From NCBI RefSeq assembly GCF_000004195.4, contig NC_030681.2:92635681-92699680 (forward strand): a stretch of DNA of 64,000 nucleotides. Reading direction: 5' to 3'. Origin of the DNA: Xenopus tropicalis (taxonomy: Eukaryota > Chordata > Amphibia > Anura > Pipidae). Below, piece after piece: positions 15,201-27,200 of this stretch; position 1 is the first letter of the stretch, and each line of letters opens with the position of its first letter. The position numbers and the translations under genes are program-made. The notes beneath the pieces were generated by a model. It was not told where the DNA came from. It worked only from the letters and a program-made list of their open reading frames with translations, and did no database searches.

Positions 15201-18200
15201 CTTACACAATGGTGCAAACTCCTTTTAGGGGAACCAGTACATTCATCATTCATCAGATTGGATGGTATTCAAAGTCTACACTTCAACAGATTTGCCGCAA
15301 TCCATAAACATGTACTCACAATTTCTAAACCCTAACACAATTTTAGAGCATTTAACACTTGTGATAGCTTGGCAACTTGCAAACTTTACAACATGTATAC
15401 AGGTATGGGATCAGTTATCCAGAAAGCTCCGAATTACGGAAAGGCCATCTCCCATAGTCTCCATTACAAGCAAATCATTCAAATTTTGAAAAATTATTCT
15501 CTTTTAATCTGTAATAATAAAACAGTACCTTGTACTTGATCTGCTGGAGAAAGACCTACACATCGCTTCAGTTTTCTGAAGCCACGCAAAGTGGTAAAGA
15601 GGTAAAGTGACCCATTAAATATTTGGTGAGCAGAGAAGAAGAAATAAAAACCTCCCAACTTTTAGAGGAAAATTAAGATTGATTGTCTATATTTCCTTGT
15701 AGGTTTTATAAGATATTATAATAGACTAGTATCCTCAGTTACCCCTAGCTGATTATGCCCTTCCTTAAGACAACAAGCCAATATCACTATAGCAACTGTT
15801 CCTGCTAAAATATCAGCAATTGGTAAAGTCTTTGTTCCCGCTCCTCACTAGGAAATATGCTCTAGAACTGCATATGGACATCGCATCAACAATTATCATA
15901 TAATAACCAACTTTAAACTTAACTATAAGGCACCAATAAAACTACAAATGTGGTTATGCAAGTGTTTATTTAGAACTAAACACTAAGGTAGGAAAATGTA
16001 AATACTATCCTATTTGTTTACTGTGAGTGTAACATATAGTAAACATGCCAAGTAGAAACAGCCCTCCGAGCGCCCTGGCCCCTATGTGCCAGAAGGAAGT
16101 CTGGCTGATCTACAAATGAGTACATGGTGCTCTGCTGTAAATTTATTGAGAAATCCCAACTTCTGCACTTGACCTCTCTAACTACTCTTACTACCAACAA
16201 TTAATATTCATTATTAAGAATGTTTTCTGAACAGACAATAAAGGGAATTACAACATCAAACTCTTATTCAACCACACAGGAATCTTGTATTGCAAAAGAC
16301 CCACTTTTGAGAATTGTAGCTGCTGTCGTTCATACATACACTAAACTAAACTTCCTTTACAGTAAAGGAATATCTTGTGCACATATACAGTGGTGTGAAA
16401 AACTATTTGCCCCCTTCCTGATTTCTTATTCTTTTGCATGTTTGTCACACAAAATGTTTCTGATCATCAAACACATTTAACTATTAGTCAAAGATAACAC
16501 AAGTAAACACAAAATGCAGTTTTTAAAGGAGGGTTTTTATTATTTAGGGAGAAAAAAATCCAAACCTACATGGCCCTGTGTGAAAAAGTAATTGCCCCCT
16601 GAAACTAATAACTGGTTGGGCCACCCTTAGCAGCAATAACTGCAATCAAGCGTTTGCGATAACTTGCAACGAGTCTTTTACAGTACTCTGGAGGAATTTT
16701 GGCCCACTCATCTTTGCAGAATTGTTGTAATTCAGCTTTATTTGAGGGTTTTCTAGCATGAACCGCCTTTTTAACGTCATGCCACAACATCTCAATAGGA
16801 TTCAGGTCAGGACTTTGACTAGGCCACTCCAAAGTCTTCATTTTGTTTTTCTTCAGCCATTCAGAGGTGGATTTGCTGGTGTGTTTTGGGTCATTGTCCT
16901 GCTGCAGCACCCAATATCGCTTCAGCTTGAGTTGACGAACAGATGGCCGGACATTCTCCTTCAGGATTTTTTGGTAGACAGTAGAATTCATGGTTCCATC
17001 TATCACAGCAAGCCTTCCAGGTCCTGAAGCAGCAAAACAACCCCAGACCATCACACTACTACCACCACCATATTTTACTGTTGGTATGATGTTCTTTTTC
17101 TGAAATGCTGTGTTACTTTTATGCCAGATGTAACGGGACACGCACCTTCCAAAAATTTCAACTTTTGTCTCGTCGGTCCACAAGGTATTTTCCCAAAAGT
17201 CTTGGCAATCATTGAGATGTTTTTTAGCAAAATTGAGACGAGCCATAATGTTCTTTTTGCTTAAAAGTTGTTTGCGCCTTGGAAATCTGCCATGCAGGCC
17301 GTTTTTGCCCAGTCTCTTTCTTATGGTGGAGTCGTGAACACTGACCTTAATTGAGGCAAGTGAGGCCTGCAGTTCTTTAGAAGTTGTCCTGGGGTCTTTT
17401 GTGGCCTCTCGGATGAGTTGTCTCTGCGCTCTTGGGGTAATTTTGGTCGGCCGGCCACTCCTGGGAAGGTTCACCACTGTTCCATGTTTTTGCCATTTGT
17501 GGATAATGGCTCTCACTGTGGTTCGCTGGAGTCCCAAAGCTTTAGAAATGGCTTTATAACCTTTACCAGACTGATAGATCTCAATTACTTTTGTTCTCAT
17601 TTGTTCCTGAATTTCTTTGGATCTTGGCATGATGTCTAGCTTTTGAGGTGCTTTTGGTCTACTTCTCTGTGTCAGGTAGCTCCTATTTAAGTGATTTCTT
17701 GATTGAAACAGGTGTGGCAGTAATCAGGCCTGGGGGTGACTACAGAAATTGAAATCAGGTGTGATAAACCACAGTTAAGTTATTTTTTAACAGGGGGGGC
17801 AATCACTTTTTCACACAGGGCCATGTAGATTTGGAAAAAAATCTATACACTGATAAGGAGCTGGGACACCCTATTTCTTAAGAATTCCATTCTTGGACTT
17901 AAGAAACTTGACCATTCTTCAAGAAGAAAGCTGTTTTAAGCAGATAAGTGATCCTGTAATAGCAGATGGAATTGTGGCTACAAATAAAGTTCATTTGAAT
18001 GCACCCATATCTAATAAATTAATAAACTAGACACATTATACACTGATGAGCAGCACTTATTTTGTTGCATCAGTAATTGCCATGCTTGATTATGACTGAT
18101 GTTATTAAAAAGGCAATCTAAACATTTTTTAGCATTTGGCTAAGCAGAACCCGGTAACGCGTAACATGCCACACTCCTTCCTGTACATACAGTCATCAGA

Positions 18201-21200
18201 AGCAGGCTAAAAACACAATTTACTTGCTGACAATAACTGAATAACCATCCCACATACTGTTCCAAATGAGAAAAATGTAGAGAAGGCAATGCTTCAACAT
18301 ACAAAAGCTAGACTGTTTTGACAGGTATAGAACTCCAGCTTATTTTAAGTTTAAAGGACAATGAATGGTTAGTATAAATTAAAAGTAAGTCTAAAGGCAT
18401 TCTTTTTAAGTACTTACTGCATATCTAAATTCCCAGATCCCTGCTTGCTTCTCTGAGATATGGTGCTGGCAGCCTACAGCAGTGTGAAGCCTACAGTGAC
18501 ATCACTGAAATCTCTCTTCCCTTCCTGTAGGTGCCAGCGGCAGCCTTCCTATTCTCTGAGCATGTGTGTAACTTGATCCTGTCTCCTGTTCTAAACTACA
18601 CATGCCCACCAGCCAATCAGAAGCAGATCTGGCAGAGGGGAGGGGGGGAGGGAATGAAACACATGTGCAGTATGAAGCAAGGAGGGAAAGGAAGGGAGAA
18701 TACCTTTTTAGAGATGGCTGCCTGTTCTAGAAAATGTGAAGTAAGTGTGATTGAGTAAATATTTGATTAGGCGAGCCAAAAGTGTGGCATTTTTACTAAA
18801 CATTAGGAGGACTATTGGGCAGTATGCTTTTTAAATTTTGACTTGCATTCTCCTTTAAGTTTATTTATACGGAATAATGTACCCCGATTGTAAAATTTTT
18901 TAAATTGCCTGACTTTAACGACACAAGTGTATATGGAGGGCATTTCTCACTTACATAGATATATTTTACGGGTTATGGTATTTGTGTATTATCAAGGATC
19001 TAATTTACAGATTGCAACCACACATTTAAAACATAAAAGCCACAAGTAAAGTATCTTTGCAAGCACTGGTGGGTTGGCATTGGTGAAAGAAATTAAGAGC
19101 CACCGAGATGGCTGCTGTGTATGAATGGTACATAGGTTGTCTCTTCTATATTGACAGAGTGGCAATGACACAGAGAAGTGATGCTGGGATAAGACACACA
19201 GGCAGAGTAGAGAGTCAGCAGTTGCCAGCCAATCATCTGTAAAGCAGGAGGACAGGACAACATGAGAGAATAACAAGAAGTGGTAGTGGCGTCTATCAAT
19301 GCTGTACTGTTTTTCACTAGGATATTCAAACCTAATTTTTACAAAAGCAAATATACGGGAAACTAATAAATGTAGAGAAAAAAAGATAATAAAGTACATG
19401 AAAAACACTATTACTTATAATCTGGCCCCAAAAGACATGGTATTGTGGATAATTAGCCCTCTTAATAGAAGAAGTGGGACAACACCTAGAGCAAAATGGC
19501 ACGTTACAAACTGCCTATGCATTAGACTTGTCCATACCATGAGAGAGGACCTCAATTTAGATTATGTCTAGGAACATATGTCCCAGAAAAAGCTCCTAGT
19601 TTCATAGTTGCTTTGGAAAGCAAGGTTAATTGTGTAGAGACAGTGAAGGAATGTATTTTGATTTTAGGGCCTTGAAAATGTTAGCATTTTGAATTTAATT
19701 AAAGAGGAAATTGGCACACAGTGATTTGCATAGGTCAGCAGCTCATATGGAATGGTAAGGTAGGTGGAGACATCTAGCAGCAGCTATTAAACAGACTAGT
19801 ATATTGAATAAATCTACAACCTGATCCCTTGACCAATACCTTCTCACCTTTTTGACATATTTAATACACTTGGCCCTGCACTTACTTATTTTATCTAAAC
19901 TTTCGGCTGAGGCCAGTAAGGGTGCGGGGCAGAGAATAAAGAGTAACTTTTTAATCTCAGAAACGGTAGAGTGTTTTTAATATAATAATATGTTTGATAG
20001 GTTATATTTACAAATGTCCTGCATGATAAGGGTGATTTTAAAATATGCAATATGTCCCATTTAAGTATGGACTCTGATATCCCAAGGTTTTAGTACAGGT
20101 ATGGGATCCCTTATCCGGAAACCCGTTATCCAGAAAGCTCCGAATTACAGAAAGCCTGTCTCCCATAGACTCCATTTTAATCAAATAATTCAGAATTTTA
20201 AAACGGATTTCCTTTTTCTCTGTAATAATAAAACAGTACCTTTTAATTGATCCCAACTAAGATATAATTAATCCTTATTGGAAGCAAAATAATCCTATTG
20301 GGTTTAAATAATGTTTTATTGATTTTTATAGTAGATTTAAGGTATGGAGATCCAAATTACGGGAAGACCCCTTAACTGGAATAACCTTGGTCCCGAGCAT
20401 TCTGGATAACGGGTCCTATACCTGTACAAGTACTAAAAAAAAAAAAAAAAGTCCCCAAATGATTAGGGCATTGGATAATACAGTAGCCCCCTTAACCAAA
20501 CTATTTCACCAGAGCTGTGGTTTTCAAAATTGTGGGGTTTGCCCTGTTTAATATTCTAAAATTTAGTTTGATGTTTTTAATTCATATAACAAATATATTA
20601 TAGAAACATAGGTTTAAATAACATATAAATAGCACTGCAGATAAGCAAAATATCAATTAAATATAGGCCTCCCTTTTACAATCTGTGACTTGATGGGGGT
20701 GCGGTTTACATAAATAGTTTGCAAACCTACGGTAAGATGTTAAAATAGTAATGCTCTTTTACTAGAGGAATAAAACTCATACAACAAACAGCTACCAATA
20801 TTAGGATATTTTTATCTTGATAGAGAAATAAGGGGTTTAAAATTATTTCCAGTCATAAATAATACTTTCTATCCATGTGCACTCTGATATAGCAAATTAA
20901 TTAACATTAGTGATAATGTCAGTGAAATTATGGGCAAGGACAGAGTACAGCTAATACCAGAGCATGGTGCTATAACGAAAACAATGACAAATAGACCATT
21001 CCATCCAGCTTTATAGTTATGAATCAGCTAAAGCTTTTAGCAGTACAATATTTATGCTTTTATGTGAGGTCATCCTAGACAAAGGCAAGAAAAATAAACA
21101 ATAGAATACATGCCCTCCATAAAATTACCCTTCCAAATTGTAGATTTATCATTCCCTCATGATCACAATAGCTCCAAGAGAACACAAAGATAATGCAAGT

Positions 21201-24200
21201 GCATCCATTCCAAGGTATTCATGGAATGGCACCTGCATACCTTAGATCATGACTGTCCAACTTGAGGTCTGTGGCCCTCCAAGACATTTTTATGGTCCCC
21301 GGTCTGCTCCAAATGATTTTAATTTAATCTGGCCCTCGAACATACTATGAGAAATAATTGGCCCACTACATGTAATAAGTCAGACAGCACTTTTATTTTT
21401 TTTGATTATACAAAAAGCCATTGTTCCACACACTTCTAAATGTACTGATATGTGTGACAGTGCCCCCAATACGATCCAATCAACAGAACCCTCTTGCTAG
21501 CTGGTTTACTGGCCAATATGGAGGACAACACCCTGTGTCTGCTGAAGAAAGTGTAGAGACTGCAACTAGACTGGAAATGGGGATGGAAGATTTAAACTAT
21601 ATGATGCTGGACTTACAGGTTGGGGCTGTCCTTTCTGGGAAAAAGGTGCTTTTGAGGGGACATGATTACTCTTACATTAGGAGGGATTATAGGCAGATTG
21701 GGAATGTTCTTTTTTTCCCATAAAAATGATCAGGGCACCAGAGGCCACCCCTTTAGATTAGAGGAACGGAACCTTCATTTAAAGCAGGGTTGGTGGAACC
21801 ACCATGGACCATAACTTGAATGCCTGTTTTCCTGTGAGGTAATGCACTGGTACTTTACACATAGTAGCTGGGATACATAACTGAAATATATTTTTTTTAA
21901 AAATGCCTGATTCTTCATTAGCCAATACAAGACATAAATGACATTTTTATAAAAAAAAAAATAAACAAAAGTACACACTAATAATGAATAGAAGGTAATT
22001 GCAAACACTTGGCTAAGGACCAATGTCTATAATCACATGCTCCACACACAGTTATCTTGGTTTGTGGGTTATACATTTCTGAAGCACAATATATATCCTT
22101 GAGTCTATCTGGGGAAAATGGACCAGTTAGTAGGGCCTGCCACATTAAATTTCCTGCTCATCGTCTAGTTACCCTCACTGACTGTGTGGCCAGTTAACCA
22201 ATATGTCCAGAGCAAAATAGGGAATTAAATGCCCAGAAAGCAGGGTAGACATTTCTTAGTTTTAAATCTAAGGAGAGGGACAGAGACTGTGTTAGTAGTC
22301 GTACATCACAAGATGTGAGCTCAGGTTTCCAGAATAGCATGGGAGAATCTCTATCCTTAAAATTAAACAAAAGTACACAAACTAAACTATCATCTTGGTG
22401 GTCAGCAAACAGATTTTTGTGTACCAGTTGAGATTTAAAACATCAAAATAGGGTCTAGTGATGTTCTATGGAACCTTGGACAGTTCTTATGTTATATCTT
22501 ATAACTTTGCAAGACATTTAGAAATTATTTTTATTCAAATTAGTTTGTTCCATGTTTGGAATGACTGTAACCTAGGCAGTATCTTTAAGAAAAAAGTACA
22601 GGTATAGGACCCTTAATCCAGAATGCTTGGGACCTGGGGTTTTCCAGAAAAGTGGTCTTTCTGTAATTTGGATCTTCATACCAGAAGTCTACTAAAAAAT
22701 CATTTAAACATTAAAAAAAATAAACAGAAGGGTTTTGCCTCTAATAAGGACTAATTATAATTATTTCTTATTTGGGGTCAAGTACAAGGTACTGTTTTAT
22801 TATTACAGAGAAAAATGAAATCAATTTACAAAAAATTTACTTCATAAAATATGGAAGATGGCCTTCCCATAATTATGAACTTTCTGGATCACGGGTTTCC
22901 AGAAAATTCATAATTATGTATACCTGTATTTTTCTATTTCCTGCACACTAGCCCCCTTCCTTTTTTAATTTGTCCTGTACTTTGTCCTGAAAGCAATTCT
23001 AAATGTCTGGTTGTCTTACAAGGCAAAATAAATGTAATAACAATGTTTTATATTTTTTGTGTACAATGAGCGTGATGAACTGTATGCACTTACTGCTGCT
23101 CTATAAAATTGCGTGTTTAGTCTAGGTATTTCAAAATAAGAGTAATGTGTGTAATAATCCCCACTCATAATGCTCTCCATGGCACAATTACAGAGAATGG
23201 CCTATAATGAAAATATCAGAAGAGATGCACCATTTTACTGAAGGTTATCACCTCACAAAGATAAAAAAAACACTTATGACTCATTCTTAAACATCAATAC
23301 GGTAAAACTACTCGCAGGCATCATTTACATGCTTCCTATGCATTAAGGGGGTTATGTAATAAAAGGCACTAAGTTTGCCCAGAAGCAGTAACCCATAACA
23401 GCCAATTAGCAGACAGAATTTACTAGTCACCTGTTTAAAAGCACACCTTTTACTGGTTGCTATGGGTTACTGCTACTGGCAAACTTGGGGGCTGATTTAC
23501 TTACCCATGAACGGGTCGAAATGAGTCCGATTGCGTTTTTTCGTAATGATCGGTATTTTGCGATTTTTTCGTATGTTTTGCGATTTTTTCGGATTCTTTA
23601 CGAATTTTTCGTTACCAATACGATTTTTGCGTAAAAACGCGAGTTTTTGGTATCCATTACGAAAGTTGCGTAAAAAGTTGCGCATTTTTCGTAGCGTTAA
23701 AACTTACGCGAAAAGTTGCGCATTTTTCGTAGCGTTGAAACTTACGCGAAACTTTGCACCTTTTAAGTTTTAACGGTACGAAAAATGCGCAACATTTCGC
23801 GTAAGTTTTAACGCTACGAAAAATGCGCAAAATGTTCGTTTTCAAGTCGGAACTTTTCCAATTCGGGTCGGATTCGTGGGTTAGTAAATCAGCCCCTTGG
23901 TGTCTTCGTTGCATATGGGGGTAAGACTTATGCTTTTTGTTTCAGCAAGGATAAATGGAATCAATTTAATATACCGTATATACTCGAGTATAAGCACAGT
24001 TTGTCAGCACCAAAAATGTGCTGAAAAACTAACCCTCGGCTTATACTCGAAGATGGAATGAGTGTGTTGTGCGCACCCTCCCCAGCGACTTACTCCGGTT
24101 CCCCTGCGGCTCCCTCCCACTTGCCCCCCCTCCTGCGGCTCCCTCCAGCTTGCCCCCCCCCTGCGACTTCCTCCACCTCCCCCCACCTTTAGTAATCTGA

Positions 24201-27200
24201 GTTTAGAACAACTGAGCATGCCCACAAGCCAAAGCAAATTCCCGAGGGGAGGGGGCCGAGTGGGTTACAGGAGGAGGAGCAAATCGACTCCTTCCTATAT
24301 AGAAGGAAGGCTAGGCTCGATCAATTGATCATCGCATAGTTGATGCCTGCTCCTTCCTTCGCCGTATCGCCTTAGTTCAATTGACAGGAAGCCAAGTTTT
24401 AACAGGTATTTTCTTTTAAAGCATTCAAAATACTAATGGGTTTGCAGGATAGGACAGTTACTGGTGCAGGGTAGAATAGCTATTTCACTTAATAAATGTT
24501 AGTGTTACTTTTCCTTTAAGCAAGCATTGTTTTGGGCCAGATTTCTCAGTGAACCATCAAACAACTCTTCCCTTCACCAGAAACAGAAACCACTGTTGTT
24601 GGAGTCAGGGTTTTTAGTTTTCCATGTTCTTTCCTGGAAGGTACAGAGATTAATACAACAGACATTATGTGCCTGTCTGCTTTTCCTTACTGATCCGGAT
24701 TTCATCCAATGTAAAGCTGGCCATACATGTGGATATAGAAGAAAAAATGGTGGGCAAATCAGGGTTAGCTTTGTACTAGAATCACAGTGCAGGACCCTTG
24801 GGTGGAAACCGCATCAATTCAACTCATGCAGATATTTACCTAATATGGGCATCCATGTGTTGGGCCAAACTAGGCTTGGGACCACATTGGTGCCATCCTG
24901 ATTGCTGGCCCCCACCAGCACAGCAATGCAGTAGTCACCTAATGGAAACTAACACCTGGACAAGACAATTTTCGACCAGATATCAGTACTTACTGAGGGC
25001 TACATCTATGGGTCAATAAGATGCCAACTTGGTCTGAAAGTTTTATTGGCCAGTGTATATTGAGCTTTATTTGCAAGTGAACAGTGTTCAGGTCTCTCCA
25101 CAAATATGAACCCTGCTTGTGCAAGCACAGTTGGTAGTAGCAGGAAATCTGCTTAAACTGCGCATGGGCAAGCAGGGTCCAAGTCAATGGTGAGACCCGA
25201 AGACTGTTCACTTGCAGGGAAGGTGTCGGCCAGGTACTCTGCTCTTTTAGGTTTGGTTAGCGAAAGGGACAGGTTTTAAAGTTAGAAACTATGTGATAAG
25301 GGAAAGGTGAGGGGGGTCAAGGCATAGGTATAGTTCTTCTTTAACGCAATTGCTTATCTGCCACCATGTCTCTATCCCCTGTACTCCTGGCTCTCACTCC
25401 TGAAACAAAGAAATTCAGCTGATTAAGAGACCTGAAGAGAACTGACTTCTACTCTATTGTTTTATTTAAAATAACTTCAGAAATTTTCAATTATGGAAAG
25501 GCCATCTCCCACAAACTGCATTTTAATCACGTAATTTCAATTTTTAAAAATGATTTCCTTTTTCTCTGTAATAAAACAGTACCTTGTACTTGATCCCAAA
25601 TATATTTGATTCTTATTGGCGGAAAGACAATCCTATTGGGTTTAAATACTAATTAAATGAATTTTTAGTAGACATAAGGTATGGAGATCCAAAATTATGG
25701 ACAGAGGAAACAAGCAGGCTTATGAAAAAAATACAGTTCAATATTGGTTTGTGAAAGAATTGATCTTTCCAATTTTTTAGGGGCTCTCAGAGGTTTATGT
25801 TGTTGTAAGATATCTCTCAATTAAGAATTATGAGGGAGCCTCTCGCACACCTTGAGCAACAGTTATCTGAAAACCCCTATTGTACAGTTTAAAAAAATAT
25901 GAATATTTGCACTGCCTTTGGAGTCAGAAAGGCCATTTAGATACAGGACAGAATTGCAGCACATACAACCCTCTAAACAAGTTAATTTTAAAGGCTATGT
26001 GACTTGAAACACTGTAAAGTAAGAACTCAATGCCTCTCCTACACAAAACCCAGATACGTTTCCTAGTCCATCACCCCCAGTGCAAGCGGGACCATGCCAC
26101 ATATACAAGTAGCAGTAAGGAAAATGTTTTTCAGGTAATTACAGTCTTTGAACCATCCTCAAAAGCACCGTCAGTGAATGACTTCAAGCCTGTAGCACCC
26201 CAGCCAACGCTGGGTCCTGCCATTATGCACAGGAGAGTTCCCAAACAACCCAGTTGTTATACATGAGTAAAGATAGAAGCACATAAACAATAAAGCCATG
26301 CAGATAGACATGTCAGGTGGACAACATGCTGCTGAACCTTGATTAAATAACAAAACATTATTTAACCCACAAGCAAAAGAGTAAAACCATAATGAATATA
26401 CACTGCCTCGCGAGGCAACTTCGGCGAATTGCTGAAATCGCCTGCGCAGCGCGTGCCATCCCACCGGCGACTTACATTTTCGCCGGTGGGATGGCAATTC
26501 GGGGAGATTAGTCGCCCGTGGACAGGGAGATTTGTCGCAGGCGACTAATCTCCCCGTGTGCCAGAGCCCTAATAAATTTGGGGAGTATTTTGAACTGCCA
26601 CATTTATGCTTTTGTTGAACTTTAATTCCCTGCCTACCCTGCCATCACGGATGCAGGAGAGCCAAGGCTTGAGGTGATCCCCGTTTCAAATTGTATAATT
26701 TGATATGCTTGATGACCATATTGATCCGAACAGCAGGACACAAGGGAGGGAGAGAAATCCCAGTGAGCATCCCCTCTGTCATGCAGCATGACTTGGCTTC
26801 ATGCACTAACAGGGCAGGTGGCGGGAACCCACACAAACATGTACAGGGGCAGGCATGGGGTCACTCACACAGACATGTACAGGGGCAGGCACGGGGTCAC
26901 CCACACAGACATGTACAGGGGCAGGCACGGGGTCACCCACACAGACATGTACAGGGGCAGGCACGGGGTCACCCACACAGACATGTACAGGGGCAGGCAC
27001 GGGGTCACCCACACAGACATGTACAGGGGCAGGCACGGGGTCACCCACACAGACATGTACAGGGGCAGGCACAGGGTCACCCACACAGACATGTACAGGG
27101 GCAGGCACGGGGTCACCCACACAGACATGTACAGGGGCAGGCACGGGGTCACCCACGCAGACATGCACGGGGTCACCCACACAGACATGTACAGGGGCAG

